Shown here one piece after another: positions 41,796 to 49,284 of a stretch of DNA of 64,000 nt (its first letter is position 1; each line of letters begins with the position of its first letter). The notes beneath the pieces were generated by a model, which worked only from the letters and a program-made list of their open reading frames with translations, was not told where the DNA came from and ran no database searches. The stretch is taken from the NCBI RefSeq assembly GCF_003121585.1, contig NZ_QEOO01000016.1, positions 62,001 to 126,000 on the forward strand, read 5' to 3'. A program made the translations under genes and the position numbers. This stretch comes from Nocardioides speluncae. GTDB taxonomy: Bacteria > Actinomycetota > Actinomycetes > Propionibacteriales > Nocardioidaceae.

Positions 41796-41860
41796 CGATA
41801 GTCCAGAACGAAAAGCATCACCTGGCGGCTCCAGGTGATGCTTTTCGTTCTGGACTATCG
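41796..41860. terminator. 30-bp perfect hairpin, family with shared outer arm (copy 1)
   Basis: Arms 41796-41825 and 41831-41860 are perfectly complementary over 30 bp, with loop CGGCT. The outer 18 bases, GATAGTCCAGAACGAAAA, are identical to copy 2 at 43752-43814, while the inner bases differ. It lies 3' of the alginate-lyase-like gene, 17 bp after its stop. Confidence 0.88.
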
Positions 41861-41876
41861 GGCCGTGCGGCCGGAC

Positions 41877-43067
41877 TCAGTTGGGGTTGCGGGCGTGGGT
41901 CAGCGTCTCGAAGCCGACGAACAGGTTGTTGGAGCCTGCCGGGCGCTGCTGTTCGGTCAGGCGCTGGGTGTTGGTCATCGCGATGCCCATCCGGGTGTTC
42001 AGCGCGTTGAACCCGACCTCGGTGATCGGCCCCAGCCTGTCCTTGAGGCTGCCCTTGCACAGGCTGCCGGGCACCGGCTCGCCGAGCTGGTACTTGGCGT
42101 GCAGGCCGAGCGCGTGCCGCAGTCGGTCGGCGATCTCCGGGTAGAGGTCCTGGCCCTGGATGCGGGTGGTCTCGGCGAAGTGGGAGATCGCGGAGATGCC
42201 GTACCCCGTGTGGGTGAGGTCGCGGCAGGTCTCCTGCGAGAGGCCGTTCATGAAGGTCGTCTGGCCGTGCCAGTACTGGACGATCTCCTGATAGGTGTCC
42301 CGCCAGTCGCCGGGCGCGGTCCTCGGCAGCGAGCCGTCGGTGGTGAGGTAGAGGTACGCCGGGACCCGGCCGCGGAACTTGGCGACGGCCTTGTCGTAGG
42401 CGGCGCGGTCCTCCAGGAAGACCGCGATGCCGATCGCCGCCTCCATCATGCTCAGCTCCCAGTTGCCGTTGGAGTAGGAGCCGTTGATGACCTCGGGCAG
42501 GTACACGTTCCGCAGCATGGTGCCGAAGCGACCGGAGTTCGGCCAGGAGCTGTAGGTGTACTTGATGATCTCGGCCGCCCGCGGCCAGGAGGAGCCGGCC
42601 CAGCCGGTCTGCAGCGGCGCGTTGCTGTTGGTGTGGTCCTTGATCACCGCGGACCAGGCGTCCATGATCTGGATCGCCTTCTGGGCATAGCGGCTGTCCC
42701 CGCTGATATACCAGGCCAGGGAAAGGGCGTACACCGCGAGCGCGTCCTCGCGCTCGTCGGTGCAGCCGTAGTTGGGGTTGGAGTACGAGCCGCACTCGAC
42801 GATCGCGCGCGGCTTGGGCGTCCGGCTGAGTGAGCCGTACTTGCTGCCGAGCAGCTGGTTGTACGCCGACGTCCAGGGCTGGGCGCCGGCGGCAACCCTC
42901 CCCTTGACGAAGTCGAGCTGGGGGCGGCTGACGAGGACGCCGGGGTGGGTGAAGGTCGCGGGCGCGGCGACGACCGTGGTCTGTGCGGGGCCCTCTTTCG
43001 AGGCCGACGCCGGGGCGACCAGCGCAGCGACGAGGGCAGCAGTCAGTACGGCGGATCCGATACGCAT
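41877..43067 (-). CDS. Secreted alginate-lyase-family protein
   Basis: 396 residues from ATG 43067, with a GGAAGG ribosome binding site. A Sec signal peptide (IGSAVLTAALVAALVAPASA) is followed by an (alpha/alpha) toroid-like domain: HPGVLVSRPQLDFVKGRVAA, YALSLAWYISGDSRYAQKAI, NGNWELSMMEAAIGIAVFLE, TGYGISAISHFAETTRIQGQ and LYPEIADRLRHALGLHAKYQ. These match the alginate_lyase (PF05426, PL5-like) domain, which cleaves uronate polysaccharides or related glycans by beta-elimination. The true substrate in a soil actinobacterium is uncertain. Confidence 0.85.
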   Translation of the reverse strand: MRIGSAVLTAALVAALVAPASASKEGPAQTTVVAAPATFTHPGVLVSRPQLDFVKGRVAAGAQPWTSAYNQLLGSKYGSLSRTPKPRAIVECGSYSNPNYGCTDEREDALAVYALSLAWYISGDSRYAQKAIQIMDAWSAVIKDHTNSNAPLQTGWAGSSWPRAAEIIKYTYSSWPNSGRFGTMLRNVYLPEVINGSYSNGNWELSMMEAAIGIAVFLEDRAAYDKAVAKFRGRVPAYLYLTTDGSLPRTAPGDWRDTYQEIVQYWHGQTTFMNGLSQETCRDLTHTGYGISAISHFAETTRIQGQDLYPEIADRLRHALGLHAKYQLGEPVPGSLCKGSLKDRLGPITEVGFNALNTRMGIAMTNTQRLTEQQRPAGSNNLFVGFETLTHARNPN

Positions 43068-43300
43068 GGGGTTGCCTTCCGAGTAAGGGTCACCCAACGA
43101 GTTCCGCTCTCGGGAGCCAGTGAGAGCGAACTGGGCAGGAATTCGGAAGTTAGGGGCATCCCAGCAGCGGGTCAATACTTCCGTCAGGTCATTAACAAAA
43201 TCGGGAGTGGCCGGCGCCCTGGACGGCGGCCGCGCCGCTCTGCCACGCTCGACGGTGGGCTCGGGCACAACATCCGCACCGATCATCGGAGCTGGTTCAC

Positions 43301-43741
43301 ATGCACCGCAAGATCACCCTCGGCGCCGCGGCCCTCACCGGGCTCGCCGCGCTCAGCTTCTCGCTCGACATGGCCATCGCCAATCCCGGCGGTGTGCCTG
43401 CGGTCCCTCTCAACAACGAACAAGAGACGGCAGACGTCGCCACTGGCGCGAGTGGCTTCTTCTCCTGGCACGTCGACGGGCTGCAGTTCTGCTACACCCT
43501 CGAGTCGCGGAACCTGGCCGTCCCGGCAGTCGCCGCCCACGTGCACGTCGCCCCGCGCAACGTCAACGGCCCGGTCGTCATCGGCCTGGCGACCGGCAGC
43601 GGTACGTCCTGGACGGTCTCGGCGTGTACGACGCCGTCACTCGAGGTACTCGAAGCCATCAAGGCGAACCCGCGCGCGTACTACGTCAACGTCCACACCT
43701 CACTCCACCCCGGTGGCGAGATCCGTGGTCAGCTGAAATAG
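43301..43741 (+). CDS. Secreted CHRD-domain protein
   Basis: 146 residues. A signal peptide of about 28 residues ends AIANPGG. The single CHRD domain shows FFSWHVDGLQFCYTLESRNL, AAHVHVAPRNVNGPVVIGL and the hallmark end AYYVNVHTSLHPGGEIRGQL. CHRD domains are beta-sandwiches named after chordin; bacterial members are extracellular and of unknown function, sometimes implicated in spore or matrix structures. It diverges from the alginate-lyase-like gene and is flanked, with that gene, by the two related giant hairpins. Confidence 0.92.
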   Translation: MHRKITLGAAALTGLAALSFSLDMAIANPGGVPAVPLNNEQETADVATGASGFFSWHVDGLQFCYTLESRNLAVPAVAAHVHVAPRNVNGPVVIGLATGSGTSWTVSACTTPSLEVLEAIKANPRAYYVNVHTSLHPGGEIRGQLK

Positions 43742-43751
43742 CCAGGTCCCA

Positions 43752-43814
43752 GATAGTCCAGAACGAAAATCACCTCCCGGAGGCTCCAGGAGGTGATTTT
43801 CGTTCTGGACTATC
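43752..43814. terminator. 26-bp perfect hairpin, family with shared outer arm (copy 2)
   Basis: Arms 43752-43777 and 43789-43814 are perfect complements; the outer 18 bases are GATAGTCCAGAACGAAAA as in copy 1. The inner arm is TCACCTCC instead of GCATCACCTGG, with matching compensation on the other side. It sits between convergent genes (CHRD and desaturase) and can stop both. Confidence 0.88.
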
Positions 43815-43829
43815 GAGCTATGCGGCCGG

Positions 43830-45059
43830 TTACGCGACGGCCTTGAGGCGGCGGGCCTCCTGGTTGAGGCGGGCCTGGGCGGCGCGGCGTACCTTCGGGC
43901 CGCCGGTGGCCATCTTGTAGAGCATCTTGAGCTTCTCGGGCGCGTTCTTGGCGTTGGTGGTCGCCAGCCAGCCGTTGGGCAGCGACAGCCGGAAGACCTT
44001 GTGCCAGGCCGAGTAGACCTGCTGCGGCAGCGGCGCGGTGTGGTAGTTCAGGCCGTACTTCTCGAACAGGTCCTTCACCTTGGGCGCGATCTGGGCGTAC
44101 CGGTTGCTGGGCAGGTCCGGGAACAGGTGGTGCTCGATCTGGTGCGACAGGTTGCCGCTCATGATGTGCAGCGCCTTGGAGCCGGAGATGTTGGCCGAGC
44201 CGAGCATCTGCCGGACATACCACTCACCACGGGTCTCGCCGTCGATCGAGCGCTTCTCGAAGGTCTCCACGCCCTCGGGGAAGTGGCCGCACATGATGAT
44301 CGAGTGCGACCACAGGTTGCGGACCACGTTGGCGGTGACGTTCGCGGCCAGTGTCGAGAAGAACGAGCCGGTCGGCAGCGACAGCAGCGGGTGTACGACG
44401 TAGTCCTTGGTGGCCTGCTTGCGGATCTTCGCCAGCACCTTGCTCGCCTGCGCCCGGAACTCCGGGTCCTTGGTCTTCTTGCGCTTGATCGTGGCGCCGA
44501 GGTCGAGGTCGTACGCCGCGATGCCGTACTCGAAGATGCAGGCGTTGATGAAGTTCCACAGCGGCTGGGCGAGGTACATCGGGTGCCACGGCTGGTCCTC
44601 GTCGACGCGCATGATGCCGTAGCCGAGGTCGTTGTCCTTGCCGATCACGTTCGTGTAGGTGTGGTGCAGCTCGTTGTGGGAGTGCTTCCACTGCGCGGCC
44701 GGCGTCGCGTTGTCCCACTCCCAGGTCGTGGAGTGGATCTTCGGGTCGCGCATCCAGTCCCACTGGCCGTGCAGGATGTTGTGGCCGATCTCCATGTTGT
44801 CGAGGATCTTCGAGATCGAGAGGCCGATGGTGCCGACGATCCACGCCGGTGGGAAGACGCTGGCCAGCAGCACCGCACGCGAGCCCAGCTCGATCTTGCG
44901 CTGGACGTCGATCACCTTGCGGATGTACGCCGCGTCGGAGGCGCCGCGGGCGTCCAGGAACTCCTGGCGGATCGCGTCGAGCTCGACGCCGAGCTGCTCG
45001 ATGTCCTCGGGGGTGAGGTGGGCAATCGGGCTGACGGCTTGCTTCTGGATGACGGTCAT
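43830..45059 (-). CDS. Membrane fatty-acid (acyl-CoA) desaturase, DesA3-like
   Basis: 409 residues. All three His boxes of the membrane desaturase family are present: HNILHGQWDW, HSHNELHHTYTN and HQIEHHLFPDLPSNRY. Hydrophobic pairs lie between the boxes (VLLASVFPPAWIVGTIGLSI). Length and box spacing match mycobacterial DesA3 (stearoyl-CoA delta-9 desaturase), which needs an electron-transfer partner; the ferredoxin-reductase gene nine bases upstream fits exactly. It should introduce a double bond into membrane-lipid acyl chains. Confidence 0.93.
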   Translation of the reverse strand: MTVIQKQAVSPIAHLTPEDIEQLGVELDAIRQEFLDARGASDAAYIRKVIDVQRKIELGSRAVLLASVFPPAWIVGTIGLSISKILDNMEIGHNILHGQWDWMRDPKIHSTTWEWDNATPAAQWKHSHNELHHTYTNVIGKDNDLGYGIMRVDEDQPWHPMYLAQPLWNFINACIFEYGIAAYDLDLGATIKRKKTKDPEFRAQASKVLAKIRKQATKDYVVHPLLSLPTGSFFSTLAANVTANVVRNLWSHSIIMCGHFPEGVETFEKRSIDGETRGEWYVRQMLGSANISGSKALHIMSGNLSHQIEHHLFPDLPSNRYAQIAPKVKDLFEKYGLNYHTAPLPQQVYSAWHKVFRLSLPNGWLATTNAKNAPEKLKMLYKMATGGPKVRRAAQARLNQEARRLKAVA

Positions 45060-45068
45060 ATCGAGTCC

Positions 45069-46211
45069 TTAGTGGTCGAATTCGCAGGGGCCGGCGGCGG
45101 CGTTGATGCAGGTCTGGACCTTCACCCCGTCGCCAGGGGCGGCCTTGGTGATCTCGCCGTTGCGCAGGTCGCGGACGATGCCCTCGCGCAGCGGCAGCAC
45201 GCAGCCGTAGCAGACGCCCATCCGGCAGCCGCTCGGCATCAGGACACCGGCACTCTCGGCGGCGTCGAGGATCGGGGTGGCGCCGTCGGCCTCGACCGCG
45301 GTGCCGTCGTTGAACGAGACCCCGTAGATCTGGTCGCCCTCGCCCGGCTCCACAAAGGTCGTCCGGAACTGCTCGACGAACAGCTCCATCCCGCGCTCGG
45401 TGTGGTGCGCCTCGAGCGCGTCCAGCAGTCCGGCCGGCCCGCAGGCGTACGTCGCCCGCTCGGCCAGGTCGGGCACCAGCTCGTCGAGCCGGTTGACGTC
45501 GAGCAGGCCGTGCACGTCGTCGTACCGCGGGATCAGGTTGATCGCCCGCGACGCGTGAAGCTCGCGCAGGTTGTCGATGAAGATCGAGTCCGGCTCGCTG
45601 GGGGCGACGTGAACGACGGTGATGTCGAGGTCCTCGCTGCGGCGCAGGTGAACCACGCCGGAGTCGGCGACCGGGAACAGGTTGCGCAGCATGCCGACCA
45701 CCGGGGTGACACCCGAGCCTGCGGTGACGAACAGCAGCTTGCCGGGCATCTCCGGCAGCACGAAGTCGCCGGTCGCCTGCTCCAGGTGGACCAGGGTGCC
45801 GGGGCGGGTGTGGTGGACCAGGTGGTTGCTGACCTTGCCGTCCGGGACCGCCTTGACGGTGATCGAGATGTAGCCGTCGCGGCGCGGGCCGTGGGTCAGC
45901 GAGTAGGCGCGCCACTGGCGGACGCCGTCGACATCGATGCCGATCCGGACGTACTGACCAGGCACGTGGCCGGCCCAGTCGGCGCCCGGCTTGATCAGAA
46001 GGGTGGCGGCGTCACGGGTCTCGGGGTGTACGTCGACGATCCGGCCGCGCAGGTCCGCGCCCGCGCGCAGCGGGTTGAACATGTCGAGGTAGTCGGCCGG
46101 AACCAGCGGGGTCACCGCGAGCTCGGTCAGCCGCCGTACGCCGTCTCGCAGCTGCCGCAGGGTCTGTCCCTGCGGGCCTGCCGGGCCGCCGGCGTTCAAG
46201 GCGATGCTCAT
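45069..46211 (-). CDS. Ferredoxin reductase partner of the desaturase (Rv3230c-like)
   Basis: 380 residues. FAD domain with QWRAYSLTHGPR (R-x-Y-S), NAD-binding domain (LLFVTAGSGVTPVVGMLRNL), and a C-terminal plant-type 2Fe-2S domain with CRMGVCYGC and a fourth Cys in VQTCINA. It passes electrons from NADPH to the di-iron desaturase. First gene of a two-gene operon; divergent from the PucR-type regulator at 46305, so all three probably form one control unit. Confidence 0.94.
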   Translation of the reverse strand: MSIALNAGGPAGPQGQTLRQLRDGVRRLTELAVTPLVPADYLDMFNPLRAGADLRGRIVDVHPETRDAATLLIKPGADWAGHVPGQYVRIGIDVDGVRQWRAYSLTHGPRRDGYISITVKAVPDGKVSNHLVHHTRPGTLVHLEQATGDFVLPEMPGKLLFVTAGSGVTPVVGMLRNLFPVADSGVVHLRRSEDLDITVVHVAPSEPDSIFIDNLRELHASRAINLIPRYDDVHGLLDVNRLDELVPDLAERATYACGPAGLLDALEAHHTERGMELFVEQFRTTFVEPGEGDQIYGVSFNDGTAVEADGATPILDAAESAGVLMPSGCRMGVCYGCVLPLREGIVRDLRNGEITKAAPGDGVKVQTCINAAAGPCEFDH

Positions 46212-46276
46212 GACTTAAGCGTGCTACACCACGAGCGTAAGATCATGACCACTGCACGTGAATCAGCCGCATGGAA

Positions 46277-46293
46277 TTGTTCTCTACGAACAA
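46277..46293. promoter_or_regulatory. TTGTTC-N5-GAACAA operator candidate
   Basis: A perfect inverted repeat TTGTTC (46277-46282) and GAACAA (46288-46293) overlaps the ribosome binding site of the PucR-type regulator. It lies 66-82 bp from the divergent reductase start, a position suited to autoregulation. Confidence 0.6.
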
Positions 46294-46304
46294 AAGGAGT
46301 GCCA

Positions 46305-47522
46305 ATGCCTCGAGCCGTACGGCGCCAGGAGCCGGACCTGCGGCTCCCCCCGGAGGTCACCGCGGCGATGCGCGCCGAGCTGCCGCAGGTCGCCGAGAAG
46401 GTGGTGCGGGCGGTGATGAGTGAGGTGCCGAGCTACTCCGAGCCGTTCCAGGGCCGGATGGGCCGCACCATCCAGAGCGCGGTCGCGATCGCGCTCGGCG
46501 GCTTCCTCGACCTGGCGAGCGCGCCCCCCGGTGTCGGTATGGGCGCCCGGGTCGAGTCGGTCTTCGAGGCCGCCTACGCCCTCGGCCGCGGCGAGGCTCG
46601 CAGCGGCCGGACCATGGACGCCCTCGCCTCGGCGTACCGGGTGGGCGCCCGGACCGCCTGGCGGGACATGAGCGAGGCCGCGGTGAAGGCGGGGCTGCCG
46701 GCCGCGCAGATGGCCCGCTTCGCCGAGCTGGTCTTCGACTACATCGACCAGATCTCCGCGACCAGCGTCTCCGGGCACGCCGACGAGGACGCCAGCGAGG
46801 CCAGGGTCCGCCAGCGCAACGTCGAGCGGCTGGCGATCGTGCTGCTCGCGGGCGACCCGATGGAGTCGCTGCTGTCGGCCGCCGCGCGCGCCGAGTGGAC
46901 GCCGCCGCAGACGCTGACTGCGGTGATCCTCCCGGAGTCGCGGGTCCGCGGCACCCGTTCCCAGCTCGACGAGCGGACGCTGCTCAGCGTCGAGGAGCTG
47001 CCCGAGCTCGAGGACGACGCCGCGCTGGCGGCGCTGCTGGTGCCCGACGCCGACGGACGGCGCCGCAACGCGCTGCTGCGCGCGGTGCACGACCGGGGCG
47101 CGGTGGTGGGTCCGCCGGTCCCCTGGCACGACGTGCGGGCGTCGTACCTCCGCGCGATCCGGACCCTGGCGCTCGACCTGCCCCGCCAGGCCGAGCTGGC
47201 CACGCTCGACAGCGAGGAGCATCTCGCCGAGCTGGTGCTGACGGCGGATGCCGCGGCGTACGCCGACCTGCGCGAGCGGGCGCTGGCGCCGCTGACCAAG
47301 GTCCGCGAGTCGACCGCGGAGAAGCTCACCGAGACGCTGCGCTCCTGGCTTCTCCACCACGGCCGCCGCGACGACATCGCGGCCGAGCTGTTCGTGCATC
47401 CGCAGACCGTGCGCTACCGGATGGGCCAGCTGCGCGAGCTGTACGGCGACCGCCTCGACGACCCGCGAACCGTCCTGGAGCTCACGCTCGCGCTGGGCGT
47501 CGGACGAGGGCCCGACAGGTAA
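46305..47522 (+). CDS. PucR/CdaR-type regulator divergent from the desaturase operon
   Basis: 405 residues from ATG 46305, preceded by AAAAGGAG. The N-terminal helical sensor (RsbRD-like; VPSYSEPFQGRMGRTIQSAV, ASAYRVGARTAWRDMSEAAV) and middle CdaR-like part lead to a C-terminal HTH (GRRDDIAAELFVHPQTVRYR). Long upstream extension of this frame over the desaturase genes is a shadow. It is likely the regulator of desaturase and reductase (inference from divergence and the TTGTTC-N5-GAACAA box). Closely parallels the regulator at 15462. Confidence 0.9.
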   Translation: MPRAVRRQEPDLRLPPEVTAAMRAELPQVAEKVVRAVMSEVPSYSEPFQGRMGRTIQSAVAIALGGFLDLASAPPGVGMGARVESVFEAAYALGRGEARSGRTMDALASAYRVGARTAWRDMSEAAVKAGLPAAQMARFAELVFDYIDQISATSVSGHADEDASEARVRQRNVERLAIVLLAGDPMESLLSAAARAEWTPPQTLTAVILPESRVRGTRSQLDERTLLSVEELPELEDDAALAALLVPDADGRRRNALLRAVHDRGAVVGPPVPWHDVRASYLRAIRTLALDLPRQAELATLDSEEHLAELVLTADAAAYADLRERALAPLTKVRESTAEKLTETLRSWLLHHGRRDDIAAELFVHPQTVRYRMGQLRELYGDRLDDPRTVLELTLALGVGRGPDR

Positions 47523-47532
47523 AGTGCGCGCC

Positions 47533-49284
47533 ATGCCTCGAATGCCCGCTCCCGGCGATCAGTTCGGGCGATACACGCTCGGCCGGGAGCTGGGCGAAGG
47601 CGGCATGGGGCGGGTGTTCGTCGCCACCGACACCCAGCTCGGCCGCGAGGTCGCGCTCAAGGTGATCCAGCCCGGGCTCGCCCGGGAGGCCGCCCACCGG
47701 GCGCGCTTCGAGCGCGAGGCCTCGATCCTGGCCCGGATGGACAGCCCGCACGTCGTGCAGGTGCACGACTACGGCCAGACCGCGGGCACCTTCTACCTGG
47801 TCACCCAGCTGGTCGGCGGCGGCGACCTTTTCGCGCGGGTCCGCCGTGACGGCGCGCTCCCGCCGGTCACCGCGATCCGGCTGCTCAGCCAGGTCGCGGA
47901 CGGGTTGGAGCACGCACACAAGGCCGGCGTCACCCACCGCGACATCAAGCCCAGCAACGTCCTGCTGCGCGACGGCGAGCGCGGTCCCGAGGCGGTGCTG
48001 TGCGACTTCGGCATCGCGTCCGGCCCGGGCCTCGAGCTGACCCGGACCGGCATGATCAGCGGCAGCCTCCTCTACATGGCGCCGGAGCGGCATCGCGGCG
48101 AGCCGGGCTCGGTGGCCGGCGACATCTACTCCGCGGGCTGCCTGCTGTGGTTCACGCTCACCGGCAGCGCGCCGTACGCCGGCACCGAATTCGAGATCGC
48201 GCTCGGCCACCAGGACTCGCCGATCCCGCAGTTGCCGGGCAAGGGCGAGTTCGTCAAGCGGGTCAACCAGATCCTGCGTCGGTCGATGGCCAAGGCGCCA
48301 CGGGACCGGTACCGGTCGATGCGGGCGATGCACGCCGACCTGGTTGCTGCCGAGCCGCTGTCCCCGGCCACGATCGCCGTGCCGGACCGGACGCAGCTGC
48401 GCAGGCCGACCCTGGCCCGGCGCCGCTACTCGTGGGCGCCGGCTGCCGCTGCCGCCTCGGTCGCCGTGATCGCGCTGGTGATCGCGCTGATCGCGGTCCT
48501 CGGCGGACGCGGCCCTGACACGCTCGACCCGGCAGCCCAGGACGAACCCACCGAGGCACCGACCTCCGGTACGCCGACCGCAGCGACCTCGACCTCGACC
48601 GATGACCCGTCGACCGCGCTGACCTCGCTGGCCAAGGCGCGCAACCGCGGGTCCACCAAGGCACCACCCGGTGGCGTACCGGGCGGCGTACCCGGTCAGC
48701 TCCCGAGTTCCTCGGGCGCGGACCCGACCCGCCAGCCGTCGTCGTCTCCCTCATCGTCATCGTCGCCGTCACAGGAGCCGTCCAGCTCGCCCAGCCAGTC
48801 CGGCGACCCGCTCTACCGGTGCTGGGACGGCGAGACCAGCTCGACGTACAAGGGCTGCAGCCGGCCGACCGGGTACGACGGGCTGCGGTGGATGTTCCCG
48901 TCGATCCGCTACCTGTCGGGCTGTCGCGGGCGGGACCCCGACAGCTACTCGCGGTACGTGCGGACGGTGCTGCAGTGCGACGACGGCAACCAGCACTTCC
49001 GCTTCATCCAGTACAAGTCGATGACCGACGCCTACAACTTCCAGACCGCCTACTTCGACGGCGGGTCGGCCAACCGGGAGTGGGCGTTCGGCAAGTCCTG
49101 GCGCTACGTCACGCCGGGGCAGCGCAACCCGGACGCCCGGGTCCGGCAGCACTCCAACGTCTACTCGCAGAAGCCGTGGGGCGCGCTGGTGTGGACCACC
49201 AAGGGGTGGACGCTGGTCGACCGGATGCTCAACCGGATCCGGTACCGCGAGCCGTCGATGTACAAGGGCTACCAGGTCCGCTAG
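47533..49284 (+). CDS. Transmembrane Ser/Thr protein kinase
   Basis: 583 residues from ATG 47533 (GTG 47524 is an alternative). The kinase domain covers about 10-275: GEGGMGRVF, VALKVI, HRDIKPSN, DFGIAS and MAPERHRG, with the activation-loop threonine region TRTGMISG. A membrane segment near 303-325 (AAAAASVAVIALVIALIAVL) is followed by a Ser/Thr/Pro-rich spacer of about 100 residues. The C-terminal extracellular domain has cysteines (RCWDGETS, KGCSRP, SGCRGRD, LQCDDG) and aromatic residues, and no PASTA repeats. The ligand is unknown. Confidence 0.93.
   Translation: MPRMPAPGDQFGRYTLGRELGEGGMGRVFVATDTQLGREVALKVIQPGLAREAAHRARFEREASILARMDSPHVVQVHDYGQTAGTFYLVTQLVGGGDLFARVRRDGALPPVTAIRLLSQVADGLEHAHKAGVTHRDIKPSNVLLRDGERGPEAVLCDFGIASGPGLELTRTGMISGSLLYMAPERHRGEPGSVAGDIYSAGCLLWFTLTGSAPYAGTEFEIALGHQDSPIPQLPGKGEFVKRVNQILRRSMAKAPRDRYRSMRAMHADLVAAEPLSPATIAVPDRTQLRRPTLARRRYSWAPAAAAASVAVIALVIALIAVLGGRGPDTLDPAAQDEPTEAPTSGTPTAATSTSTDDPSTALTSLAKARNRGSTKAPPGGVPGGVPGQLPSSSGADPTRQPSSSPSSSSSPSQEPSSSPSQSGDPLYRCWDGETSSTYKGCSRPTGYDGLRWMFPSIRYLSGCRGRDPDSYSRYVRTVLQCDDGNQHFRFIQYKSMTDAYNFQTAYFDGGSANREWAFGKSWRYVTPGQRNPDARVRQHSNVYSQKPWGALVWTTKGWTLVDRMLNRIRYREPSMYKGYQVR

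Noticed and set aside
44001..46304. Very long plus-strand frame upstream of the PucR-type regulator
   Set aside because: It is antisense to the desaturase and reductase genes, whose motifs are unmistakable; the real start is ATG 46305 with AAAAGGAG.
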